Shown here: positions 1 through 10,069 of the stretch, piece by piece
How positions within the stretch are numbered: position 1 is the stretch's first letter
Layout: each line of letters opens with the position of its first letter
Source: Pseudomonadota bacterium
GTDB lineage: Bacteria > Pseudomonadota > Gammaproteobacteria > Ga0077536
Reading direction: 5' to 3'
NCBI GenBank assembly: GCA_029977665.1
Contig: JAPOKK010000011.1
Location: 1 to 33,097, forward strand
DNA length: 33,097 nucleotides
Program-made: the position numbers and the translations under genes
The notes under the pieces: generated by a model
What the model was told of the DNA's origin: nothing
Databases searched by the model: none
What the model saw: the letters and a program-made list of their open reading frames with translations, nothing else

Positions 1-146
1 GGCTCGCCGTACGCCTTCATCTTGATGGTTTCGACGAGATCCTTGACCCACGAACGCAGGTGATCAGCATCGATGAGACGGTCCCGCGGGCAGCCCGCGA
101 GGTCGATTATGAGGTGTTGCCCCCAGATAGGTTGATGTTCAGACAT
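1..146 (-). CDS. S-adenosylmethionine decarboxylase-like protein, N-terminal part (runs off the window edge)
   Basis: My translation of the minus strand from ATG at 146: MSEHQPIWGQHLIIDLAGCPRDRLIDADHLRSWVKDLVETIKMKAYGEP; resembles AdoMetDC-like N-termini (W-G-x-H-L-x-x-D, ...KAYGEP). Confidence 0.6.
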   Translation of the reverse strand, partial: MSEHQPIWGQHLIIDLAGCPRDRLIDADHLRSWVKDLVETIKMKAYGE

Positions 147-180
147 CGGTATTACCCCCACCCAGCAAGGTCTTTGAAAT

Positions 181-204
181 CGCAGTGCCGTTCACGGCTC
201 TGCG
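181..204 (-). terminator. Hairpin, possible terminator of the minus-strand operon ending at 361
   Basis: Minus strand CGCAGAGCCGTGAACGGCACTGCG: GCAGAGCCG-TGAA-CGGCACTGC stem with one A:A mismatch, followed by a weak ATTTC; no long T tract. Confidence 0.3.
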
Positions 205-360
205 CCCAGTCGGTCCGGACTTGATACCGAACCCGGCCGAGGCTATGAAACGGCTTGGTTCACCTCCTTCGGTCTTGAATTACGCCGCCAGTCACTCACG
301 GAGGACGCGCAGGGTATAGATATCCGGCCAGAATGCAAGCGTTATTTCGCGCTGCAGCGT

Positions 361-1137
361 TCAGGTCTGATCGGGGCCGGTTTCCTGCGCCTGGAGAGCG
401 TTTTCGAGCATGCCGGCGAGGCGTCCCGCCCAGGCCCGGGCAGCCCCGGGCGTGTCGAGCAGGTCCTGCCGACACTCGAGCAGGGCGTTGGGCAGCCCGC
501 GCGCCAGCGCGTGGACCGGGATGCCGTAGTCCTCGGCGTCGATGCGGTAGGGTTCGTTGTCACCGACGACGAGGTCGCCGCGTTCGCGCGCGGCCGCAAT
601 CAGCGCCTCGGCGTAGCGCCGGTCGGCGCCCGACAGCACCGCCAGGTGCCACGGCCGCCGAGTACCGTCGTAGACCGGCGTGAAGCTGTGCACGGCGACG
701 TAGACGCTCGCCTGGCCGCGCGCCGCGCGCGCGTCGAGCAGGCGCGCGATGGTGTCGTGGTAAGGCGCATGCACGGCGGCCAGGCGCGCCGCGCGCGCAG
801 TCGCGTCGAGGCCGCGGTTGCCCGGCACCTCGATGCGTTCGGAGCGTGCGGGAACCAGCTGCGCGCTCTGTGCGGGACGGTTGCAGTCGACGACGAGACG
901 CGAATAGGGCTGCCACACGAGCGTCGCGTCGAGACGGGCCGACAGCGCGCGCGCCAGGTCCAGCGCGCCGATGTCCCAACCGACGTGCGTCAGCAGCGCG
1001 CCGGCGGCGAGGCCGAGGTCGCCGAGTGCGCGCGGCAGGCGCGTACCGGCGTGGTCGCAGGTGAGGAAGAACGGCGAGGCGGCATCGGCACGCTCGACGA
1101 CGTAGGGCGCCGGTTCGTCGGCGGCGAGCAGGCTCAC
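361..1137 (-). CDS. N-formylglutamate amidohydrolase family protein
   Basis: 258 aa ORF; FLTCDHAGTRLP, CNRP, AVHSFTPVYDG motifs typical of the FGase family. Confidence 0.85.
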   Translation of the reverse strand: MSLLAADEPAPYVVERADAASPFFLTCDHAGTRLPRALGDLGLAAGALLTHVGWDIGALDLARALSARLDATLVWQPYSRLVVDCNRPAQSAQLVPARSERIEVPGNRGLDATARAARLAAVHAPYHDTIARLLDARAARGQASVYVAVHSFTPVYDGTRRPWHLAVLSGADRRYAEALIAAARERGDLVVGDNEPYRIDAEDYGIPVHALARGLPNALLECRQDLLDTPGAARAWAGRLAGMLENALQAQETGPDQT

Positions 1138-1168
1138 GCGGCAGAGCCGGGTGCGTGCACGGCAAGGC

Positions 1169-2194
1169 TCATGGCACCGCGCGGCCGTGCCGGTCGATGC
1201 GCTGCATCAGGTAGCACAGGCAGTCGAGCCGCACCGCGTTGACGTCCAGCGTGAGCATCGACGGCAGCGCGTCGCGGGCCAGGACGATGTCGTCGCCGGG
1301 ATAGTCGAACACCGCGTCGAGCGCGCCACCCCCGGCGTCGACGACATCCAGGCGATGCGCATGACGCGCGCCGAGACGCCCGAAGCGGGTGCCCGCGGCG
1401 AGCTCGCTGAAGTTCAGGTGATCGAGGTCGGGGCGAAACTCGAAGTCGGCCGGCGTGCCGTCGAACGACAGGCTCGCCGCCGCCGGCACGCGCACGATCC
1501 ACCCGGTGCGCATGAGGTCGAGATCGTGCTCGGGTACCGGCGCATGGGGCAGCTCGGCAAGGTGCAGGCAGGCATCGATGTAGGCCTCGGCATGCGCGAT
1601 GTTAGCCGCTACGCCGGCCTTGCCGCATTCGACCGTGACTGCCGGGCAGAGCGTGGCCAGCGCCTGCGACTGTACCCCGGTGGGTTCGGTGAAGTAGACC
1701 ACCGTGCGGCTGAACAGTCGCGCAAGGTGCAGCCAGCGCTCGTCGAGGCGGTTGACGCAGCCGTAATGCGGATTGAGCCCGGTATTGTTGTGGATGTCGA
1801 TACTCGCGAACGGCGCGCGTTGCCGCACGTAGTCGAAGACCTCGGCTATCAGGGCGTGCTCGGGCGACGCGGCGAGACGCGTGCCCGGCCACACGCGGTT
1901 GAAGTCCTGCTGCCCGGGCAGCGTACGCAGGTTGCGCGCAGCGGCCGCAACATTGCCCACGAACAACAGCAGCGGGCGTGGCAGACCGCGCGCCGCGTGG
2001 CGCGCGAGCACCCGCTTGGCCGCCTCGAAGCCGGTGTCCTCGTTGCCGTGCAGCAGCGTCGAGAGGAACAGCGGCGCGCCCTCGCGGCCCGGCAGGTCGA
2101 ACAGGGTCGGGCCGCCGAGCAGGCGCTCGAGTTCGCTCGTGCGTGCCGTCAACAGTCCGGGCGGCAGTGCCTCGAGGACGCGCAGGGCACTCAT
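1169..2194 (-). CDS. Succinylglutamate desuccinylase/aspartoacylase (AstE/AspA, M14-like) family protein
   Basis: ORF from ATG at 2194 (MSALRVLEALPPG...); FLSTLLHGNEDTGFEA (HGNE zinc motif) and SIDIHNNTGLNPHYGCV. ATGA overlap with the upstream gene. Confidence 0.8.
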   Translation of the reverse strand: MSALRVLEALPPGLLTARTSELERLLGGPTLFDLPGREGAPLFLSTLLHGNEDTGFEAAKRVLARHAARGLPRPLLLFVGNVAAAARNLRTLPGQQDFNRVWPGTRLAASPEHALIAEVFDYVRQRAPFASIDIHNNTGLNPHYGCVNRLDERWLHLARLFSRTVVYFTEPTGVQSQALATLCPAVTVECGKAGVAANIAHAEAYIDACLHLAELPHAPVPEHDLDLMRTGWIVRVPAAASLSFDGTPADFEFRPDLDHLNFSELAAGTRFGRLGARHAHRLDVVDAGGGALDAVFDYPGDDIVLARDALPSMLTLDVNAVRLDCLCYLMQRIDRHGRAVP

Positions 2195-3618
2195 CGGCGC
2201 GCCCCGCCCGCCGGCCACTCGTGCACCGGGGCGCCGCTGCGCTGGTACTCGCAGTAGCTCGCCATGAGCCGGTAGGGATGGCGCTCGTGGGCCAGGTAAC
2301 AGGCACGTTGCCAGGCGGCTCCGGTCTGGCCGCAGGCGACCCGCGCACGCACGATGCCGAGCCAGCGCTCGCGCTCGTCGAGGTCGATACCGAGCCGCGC
2401 AAGACCGGCGTCGGCGTCGGCGATCAGCTCGTCGAGCAGCCATCTCGTCGCCGCCCGCTGCCTGCCGTCGCAGGCGAGCGTGGCATCGAGACCGTCGCGC
2501 GCGGCGCTGTAGAAATTGGCCCGGGCGTCACCGGGCGGCACGCGCCCGATGCAATCGCGCATGACCCATTCGTGCACGGCGCCGAGATAGAGCGCGGCAT
2601 TGGCAATCATGTCGACGAGGCTCGGCCCCGCCGGCAGTGCGCGGTGCTCGAGGCGCACGTGCACGCCGTCGCTCTCGACGCCGATCAGCGGCCGGTTCCA
2701 GCGCCAGATGGTGCCGTTGTGCAGGCGCAGGTGGCGGAACGCCTGCGTATCGTCGTCGAAACGAATCGGCAGCAGCACCGGGAACTCGGCTACGTTCTCG
2801 GTGAAACACTCGAACAGCGAGCGCTCGAGGTAACCGCTGCCGAAGGTCACCCGAGGCCGCGCCGCGGCCGGTCCGGCGGCGCCGGCAATAGCCTGCTCGA
2901 AGAGCGGGATACGGGTCTCGTCCCACAACAGGCGATCGAACAGGATGGGGGCATTGACCGCCGCCGCCAATACCGGTGCCGACAGCGCGAGCGAGGCGTT
3001 GTAATAGCGGTGCGCGAGCGACACCGGGATCTTGAAATGCACCTGGAAGGACGTCGTCGCGGCCTCGAGCATGACGTCACTGTGGCAGAGCGCCAGCCGC
3101 TCGCGGCCGTCGATGCGGATCTCGAGCGGGCGTCCACGATTGGCCGCGAGGAGTTCGTGGTTGAGCGCGTAGTAGCGCTTGAGCGGCGAGATGTTGGCGA
3201 GGGACAGGTCACGCTCACGGATCGTCGGCAACGTGCCGATCATCACCATGTTGGCATCGAGGCCGTGGGCCACGGCGTTGCAGTGCGCCCACAGCGTGGC
3301 GAGATCCTGCGCGGCGGCGGAAAAGGTACGCGGCGCGAAATCGCGCACCGGCGTGTTCAGCTCGACGTTGAAGCGCGACAGCTCGGGCACGACGTCGGGC
3401 GAATCGAGCGCTTCGAGCAACTCGGCGTTGCGCGGTACCGGGTGAAAGCCGTGGTCGAGCAGCCAGGCTTCGAGTTCGAAGCCCCAGGTATAGCCGTCGT
3501 CGGAGAGCGAACCGTCGCCGAATCGGCGCCCCAGGGCCGCGGTCTCGTGCGCCAGGCGCGCGGCGAACGACGCGAAGTCCTCGCGGCTGAACGTGGTCGT
3601 CGAGATTTCTTCGCCCAT
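2191..3618 (-). CDS. Glutamate-cysteine ligase-like protein (GCS2 family)
   Basis: 475 aa ORF; WGFELEAWLLD, ELSRFNVELNTPV, TSFQVHFKIP, consistent with the GCS2/carboxylate-amine ligase fold. Confidence 0.75.
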   Translation of the reverse strand: MGEEISTTTFSREDFASFAARLAHETAALGRRFGDGSLSDDGYTWGFELEAWLLDHGFHPVPRNAELLEALDSPDVVPELSRFNVELNTPVRDFAPRTFSAAAQDLATLWAHCNAVAHGLDANMVMIGTLPTIRERDLSLANISPLKRYYALNHELLAANRGRPLEIRIDGRERLALCHSDVMLEAATTSFQVHFKIPVSLAHRYYNASLALSAPVLAAAVNAPILFDRLLWDETRIPLFEQAIAGAAGPAAARPRVTFGSGYLERSLFECFTENVAEFPVLLPIRFDDDTQAFRHLRLHNGTIWRWNRPLIGVESDGVHVRLEHRALPAGPSLVDMIANAALYLGAVHEWVMRDCIGRVPPGDARANFYSAARDGLDATLACDGRQRAATRWLLDELIADADAGLARLGIDLDERERWLGIVRARVACGQTGAAWQRACYLAHERHPYRLMASYCEYQRSGAPVHEWPAGGARR

Positions 3619-3700
3619 GCCTTGCGCTCGTTGCCTGCTTCCCGCGACGCGGGCGCGGAGGCGGATTATAGGGCTTCGGCCGCGTGCCGGCGGAGGGGGC

Positions 3701-3753
3701 TGGACAGCCTGTCATCATGCACTATACTGCAGGTTCTATCGCGAACCCATGCA
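3701..3753 (+). promoter_or_regulatory. boxR promoter/operator: TGGACA-N16-TATACT overlapping TGCA-N6-TGCA
   Basis: TGGACA 3701-3706, TATACT 3723-3728; TGCA at 3718-3721, 3728-3731 and 3750-3753. The TGCAN6TGCA form matches the operator described for BzdR/BoxR regulators. Confidence 0.65.
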
Positions 3754-3767
3754 TTATTGTGCTTTTC

Positions 3768-4661
3768 ATGAGCGTACCCGCTTCCGCCGACGACGCCACC
3801 GACGATGCTGCCTATCTCGCGCAGCTCGGCGCACGCGTGCGCCGCCTGCGCGCGCGGCGCGGTATGTCGCGGCGCATTCTCGCCGCGGCCTCGGGCATCT
3901 CGGAGCGCTACCTCGCGCAACTCGAAACCGGCAAGGGCAACGCCTCGATTCTCGTGTTGAAGGCCGTCGCCACGGCCATGCACGTCGCCCTCGACGACCT
4001 CGTCGACGAACGCGCCGAGCAGAGCGTGGAGTACCTGTTGCTGCGCGAGCGCCTGCGCGCGGCGGACGACGACGAGCTGCGCCGCCTCGCCGAGGGCCTG
4101 GCCGGCACCCGCACGGGTGCCGCCCCGCGGCCGGCCCACATCGCCCTGATCGGGCTGCGCGGTGCCGGCAAGAGCACGCTCGGCGCCGCGCTCGCCAAGC
4201 GCCTCGGCATGCCGTTCGTCGAACTCGTGCAGGAGATCGAGCGGGCCGCCGGCATGGCGGTGAGCGAGATCTTCGCGCGCGGCGGCCAGACCGCTTACCG
4301 CCGCTTCGAGCGCGCCGCGCTGGCCGCCTCGCTCGAACGCTTCGAACGTGCCGTGATCGCCTGCGGCGGCAGTCTCGTGTCCGAACCGCGCACTTTCGAC
4401 TACCTGCTCGCGTCCTGCTGCACGGTCTGGCTGCGCGCGCAGCCGCGCGAGCACATGGAGCGCGTCATCGCACAGGGCGATTACCGGCCAATGGCGGACA
4501 ACCGCCATGCGATGGCGGACCTCCGCCGCATCCTGGACGAGCGCGCGAGCCTCTATGCGCGCGCCGATTACACCATCGACACCTCCGCCAACGGCGTCGA
4601 GCAGGCGCTGACCGCGCTGCTCGAACTGCCGGCCGTGCGCGAGCTGGCCATTGCTTCCTGA
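3768..4661 (+). CDS. boxR: BoxR/BzdR-type transcriptional regulator (XRE-type HTH plus shikimate-kinase-like domain)
   Basis: N-terminal HTH (RRGMSRRILAAASGISERYLAQLETGKGNAS), C-terminal P-loop shikimate-kinase-like (IALIGLRGAGKSTLGAALAKRLGMPFVEL); directly upstream of boxC/boxB. Confidence 0.88.
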   Translation: MSVPASADDATDDAAYLAQLGARVRRLRARRGMSRRILAAASGISERYLAQLETGKGNASILVLKAVATAMHVALDDLVDERAEQSVEYLLLRERLRAADDDELRRLAEGLAGTRTGAAPRPAHIALIGLRGAGKSTLGAALAKRLGMPFVELVQEIERAAGMAVSEIFARGGQTAYRRFERAALAASLERFERAVIACGGSLVSEPRTFDYLLASCCTVWLRAQPREHMERVIAQGDYRPMADNRHAMADLRRILDERASLYARADYTIDTSANGVEQALTALLELPAVRELAIAS

Positions 4662-4671
4662 GGAGCTTCCG

Positions 4672-6372
4672 ATGCCGACCGCCGCCCCCGACACGCTCTC
4701 GGCAGACGCCGCCGAGGCGCGCGTCATCGATTTCCGAACCGCACCCGATCGCTACCATCACTGGGATCTCCGCATCGACGGCCGCGTCGCCTGGCTCGGC
4801 CTCGACGTCGACGAGCAGGCGACGATCGGCAACGGCTACGAGCTCAAGCTGAACTCCTACGACCTCGGCGTCGACATCGAGCTCCACGACGCCATCCAGC
4901 GCCTGCGCTTCGAACACCCCGAAGTCGGCTGCGTGGTGGTCCATTCCAAGAATGAGCGCGTCTTCTGCGCCGGCGCCAACATCAAGATGCTCGGCCGCGC
5001 CACGCATGCGCACAAGGTCAACTTCTGCAAGTTCACCAACGAGACGCGCAACGGCATCGAAGATGCGAGCACCGGTTCCGGTCTGGGCTTCCTGTGCGCG
5101 GTGAAAGGTTCCTGCGCCGGTGGCGGCTACGAGCTCGCGCTGGCCTGCGACGAGATCATCCTCGCCGACGATGGCGCAAGCGCGGTCTCGCTGCCCGAGC
5201 TGCCGCTGCTCGCGGTGTTGCCGGGCACCGGCGGCCTGACCCGGCTGGTCGACAAGCGGCACGTGCGCCGCGACCGCGCCGATTTCTTCTGCACCATCGA
5301 GGAAGGAATCCGTGGCAAGCGCGCGCTCGACTGGCGCCTGGTCGACAGCATCGTGCCCTCCTCGGCCTTCGATGCGGCAATCGGCACGCGCGCCGGCGAG
5401 ATCGCCGCGGCGAGCGACCGGCCGGCCGATGCCACCGGCATTGCGCTGACGCCGCTCGCGCGTCGCGTCGAAGCCGACGCGCTGCACTACGACCACCTCG
5501 ACATCCGGCTCGACCGCGCCACGCGCCTGGCGACGTTCACCCTGCGCGGACCGCTCGACGAACTGCCGGGCACACTTGACGAGATCCTTGCGCAGGGCGC
5601 CGCGTTCTGGCCACTGGCGCTGATGCGCGAACTCGACGACGCCATCCTCCACCTGCGCTTCAACGAAGGGGAGATCGGCACCTGGATGTTCAAGAGCGAA
5701 GGTGACGTCGAGCGCGTACTCGCCGCCGATGCGCTGCTCGAGGCCCACGCCGCGGACTGGTTCGTGCGCGAGGTGCGCCTGTTCGCGCAGCGCGTGCTCA
5801 AGCGCATCGATGTCTCCGCGCGCACGCTCATAGCCGCCGTCGAACCGGGTTCCTGCTTCGCCGGCACCTTGCTCGAGCTGGTACTCGCGGCCGACCAGAG
5901 CTTCATGCTCGACGGCCGGTTCGAGGACGACGAGCGCCCGCCGGCGCACGTTGCGCTCTCCGCGGCCAATTTCGGCCGCCTGCGCATGGTCAACGGCCTG
6001 ACCCGGCTCGAAGCGCGTTCGCTCGACGACCCCGGCGCGGTCGCGCGCCTGGAAGCGCTGAGCGCGCAGCCGCTCGACGCCGCGCGCGCGGAGGAACTCG
6101 GCCTGGTCACGTTCATTCCCGACGACATCGACTGGGAGGACGAGCTGCGCATTCTCGTCGAGGCGCGCGCCGGCTTCTCGCCGGACGCGCTGAGCGGCCT
6201 CGAAGCGAACATCCGCTTTCCCGGCCCGGAAACCATGGAATCGAAGATTTTCGCGCGCCTGTCCGCGTGGCAGAACTGGATCTTCCAACGACCCAACGCG
6301 GTCGGCGAGAAAGGGGCACTGGTGCTCTACGGCACTGGCGAACGCCCGCAGTACGACAAGCGCCGCGTGTAG
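4672..6372 (+). CDS. boxC: 2,3-epoxybenzoyl-CoA dihydrolase (benzoyl-CoA-dihydrodiol lyase)
   Basis: Crotonase-fold protein of 566 aa (VFCAGANIKMLG, SCAGGGYELALACDEIILADD); AGGAG RBS; start ATG 4672; followed by boxB. Confidence 0.9.
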   Translation: MPTAAPDTLSADAAEARVIDFRTAPDRYHHWDLRIDGRVAWLGLDVDEQATIGNGYELKLNSYDLGVDIELHDAIQRLRFEHPEVGCVVVHSKNERVFCAGANIKMLGRATHAHKVNFCKFTNETRNGIEDASTGSGLGFLCAVKGSCAGGGYELALACDEIILADDGASAVSLPELPLLAVLPGTGGLTRLVDKRHVRRDRADFFCTIEEGIRGKRALDWRLVDSIVPSSAFDAAIGTRAGEIAAASDRPADATGIALTPLARRVEADALHYDHLDIRLDRATRLATFTLRGPLDELPGTLDEILAQGAAFWPLALMRELDDAILHLRFNEGEIGTWMFKSEGDVERVLAADALLEAHAADWFVREVRLFAQRVLKRIDVSARTLIAAVEPGSCFAGTLLELVLAADQSFMLDGRFEDDERPPAHVALSAANFGRLRMVNGLTRLEARSLDDPGAVARLEALSAQPLDAARAEELGLVTFIPDDIDWEDELRILVEARAGFSPDALSGLEANIRFPGPETMESKIFARLSAWQNWIFQRPNAVGEKGALVLYGTGERPQYDKRRV

Positions 6373-6390
6373 CGGCGGAGGAAACCCGAC

Positions 6391-7809
<1,419 letters not shown>

Positions 7810-7814
7810 CGTCC

Positions 7815-8129
7815 ATGGGTACCGTGATCGCAACCGACCGCGAAGGCGCCGAGCACCGACTCGAGGCGAGGGAAGGCCATACGTTGATGGAGATCCTGCG
7901 TGACGGCGGGCTGCCGATCGAAGCGATCTGCGGCGGCCAGTGCATCTGTTCGACCTGCCACGTCTACGTCGACGCGGAGTGGGCGGGCCGGCTGACGCCG
8001 CGCGCGACCGACGAGCAGGTCATGGTCGAGGACTCCGGCCACTACGAGGAGAACTCGCGACTCGCCTGCCAGGTACCCTACGTCGACGAGCTGGACGGCA
8101 TCCGCCTGACGCTCGCGCCCGAGTTCTGA
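7815..8129 (+). CDS. Adrenodoxin/putidaredoxin-type [2Fe-2S] ferredoxin
   Basis: AICGGQCICSTCHVYVD (C-x5-C-x2-C) plus LACQ. An in-frame GTG at 7806 overlapping the boxB stop is an alternative start. Confidence 0.88.
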   Translation: MGTVIATDREGAEHRLEAREGHTLMEILRDGGLPIEAICGGQCICSTCHVYVDAEWAGRLTPRATDEQVMVEDSGHYEENSRLACQVPYVDELDGIRLTLAPEF

Positions 8130-9691
8130 TGGCGACGGGTGAGGCCGCGGCGGACGCAGCGCCGCGGCCCTACAACGCCGCCGCCGATCTTGTCGAACGC
8201 AACCTCGTGGCCGGGCGCGCCGACAAGCTCGCCTACATCGACGACCACGGCCGCTACACCTACGGCGAACTCGACGCCGCGGTGCGCCGCGCCGCGGCAT
8301 TGTGGCGTCGGCTCGGCGTCGCGCGAGAGCAGCGCGTACTGCTCGCCATGCACGACAGCTTCGCCCTGCCGGTGATGTTCCTCGGCGCCATCCGCGCCGG
8401 CGTCGTGCCGGTGCTGGCCAACACCCTGCTGACCGCCGACGACTACCGCTACCTGCTCGACGACAGCCGTGCACGGGTCGCCATCGTCTCGGCACCGCTG
8501 GCTGCGAACTTCGCTGGCGCGCAGGCCGCTGTCCCCGAACTGGTGCGCCTGATCGTCGCCGGAGGTGACGACGACGAGCTCGGCGGCTTGCTCGCGCAGG
8601 CGGAAGGCGACGACACGGTGGCCGCGACCTGCAGCGACGAAGCCTGCTTCTGGCTGTATTCCTCCGGCTCGACCGGCCGTCCCAAGGGCACCGTGCACGT
8701 GCACGCCTCGCTCGCCCTGACCGCAGAGCTGTACGCGCACCCGGTCCTCGGCATCCGCGCCGACGACGTGCTGTTCTCCGCGGCCAAGTTGTTCTTCGCC
8801 TATGGCCTCGGCAACGCCCTGTCGTTCCCGCTCAGCGTCGGCGCCACCACGGTGCTGATGGCCGAACGGCCGACGCCCGAGGCCGTTTTCGCGCGTCTCG
8901 TCGAACACCGGCCGACGCTCTTCTTCGGCGTGCCGACGCTCTATGCCGGCTTGCTCGCGCACCCCGGGCTGCCGCCCGCGGACGCGCTGTCACTACGCCT
9001 GTGCACGTCCGCCGGTGAAGCGCTGCCGGCCGATCTCGGGACGCGCTGGCGGGCGCATTTCGGCATCGACATCCTCGACGGCATCGGCTCGACGGAGATG
9101 TTGCACATCTTCCTCTCCAACCGCCTCGGCGACGTCCGCTACGGCACGACGGGGCGCGCGGTCGCCGGTTACGAGCTGCGCATCGTCGACGATGACGACC
9201 AGCCGGTCGCGCCGGGCGAGATCGGTGAGCTGCACGTCGCCGGACCGACCGCCGCGGCGCATTACTGGAACAAGCGCGCGCAGTCGCGCGCCACGTTCGC
9301 CGGACGCTGGACGCGCACCGGCGACAAATACCGCCAGGACGACGACGGCTACTACGTCTACTGTGGACGCAGCGACGACATGCTCAAGGTCGGCGGCATC
9401 TACGTCTCGCCGACCGAGGTCGAAGCGGCGCTGATCGCGCACGAGGCGGTGCTCGAGGCGGCGGTCGTCGGTCAGCGCGACGCTGCCGGCCTGGTCAAAC
9501 CGCGCGCTTTCGTCGTGCTCAAGGCCGGGCACCAGGGTGACGACGCGCTCGCCGAAGCCCTCAAGCGGCACGTCAAGGATCGCCTCGCGCCATACAAGTA
9601 TCCGCGCTGGATCGATTTCATCGAAATGCTGCCGAAAACCGCGACCGGCAAGATTCAGCGCTACCGCTTGCGCGAAGCCGATCATTGTTGA
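8129..9691 (+). CDS. Benzoate-CoA ligase family protein
   Basis: 520 aa adenylate-forming enzyme: YSSGSTGRPKGTVH, YCGRSDDMLKVGGIYVSPTEVE, KTATGKIQRYRLR; TGATG overlap with the ferredoxin stop. Confidence 0.88.
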   Translation: MATGEAAADAAPRPYNAAADLVERNLVAGRADKLAYIDDHGRYTYGELDAAVRRAAALWRRLGVAREQRVLLAMHDSFALPVMFLGAIRAGVVPVLANTLLTADDYRYLLDDSRARVAIVSAPLAANFAGAQAAVPELVRLIVAGGDDDELGGLLAQAEGDDTVAATCSDEACFWLYSSGSTGRPKGTVHVHASLALTAELYAHPVLGIRADDVLFSAAKLFFAYGLGNALSFPLSVGATTVLMAERPTPEAVFARLVEHRPTLFFGVPTLYAGLLAHPGLPPADALSLRLCTSAGEALPADLGTRWRAHFGIDILDGIGSTEMLHIFLSNRLGDVRYGTTGRAVAGYELRIVDDDDQPVAPGEIGELHVAGPTAAAHYWNKRAQSRATFAGRWTRTGDKYRQDDDGYYVYCGRSDDMLKVGGIYVSPTEVEAALIAHEAVLEAAVVGQRDAAGLVKPRAFVVLKAGHQGDDALAEALKRHVKDRLAPYKYPRWIDFIEMLPKTATGKIQRYRLREADHC

Positions 9692-9737
9692 CATTCCCTA
9701 CACTCTGTAACACCGCTACAGCTTGTGCTTTACCTTG

Positions 9738-9781
9738 GCGCGCACCACAATTGCCCCAATTGGGGGATAGTCGGTGCGCGC
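9738..9781. repeat. Concentric nested inverted repeat
   Basis: GCGCGCACC (9738-9746) ... CCCCAATTGGGG (9754-9765) ... GGTGCGCGC (9773-9781); both spacers are 7 nt, so inner and outer dyads share a centre. Confidence 0.75.
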
Positions 9782-10069
9782 TCGCCTCATCCGCGAGCGA
9801 TTCGGTGCATCGCAAACCTGACTGCGTGTCGCAAGGACCGCTGCCGCGAAACTTCGAGCCGGACGCCAGCAAGCCGCTGGAGGGCAGACATCGCGAGCAA
9901 CGTAACCATTCCGGCGCACGCCCCGAGGAGCCGATTCCATGCGGACAGATCGTCAGCACAGTCGCGTGCGCGTCGCGGCCGCCATCGTGCGGCACACGTC
10001 ATCGTGCGCGACGGCCGCGCGCGTGCGACTGCGGCGCCTCGGCACACCGCCAGGTACGTGTCGGCGCTG

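Noticed and set aside
9688-9716. TTGACA at 9688 as a promoter for the histidine kinase
   Set aside because: No acceptable -10 at 16-18 bp spacing, and it overlaps the ligase stop codon.
9805-9860. GCAAACC...GTCGCAAGGACC resembling the core of a GEMM-I (c-di-GMP-I) riboswitch upstream of c-di-GMP genes
   Set aside because: The closing GGC/GCC pair, the inner CC/GG hairpin and the tetraloop receptor half are not found; the similarity is limited to short strings.
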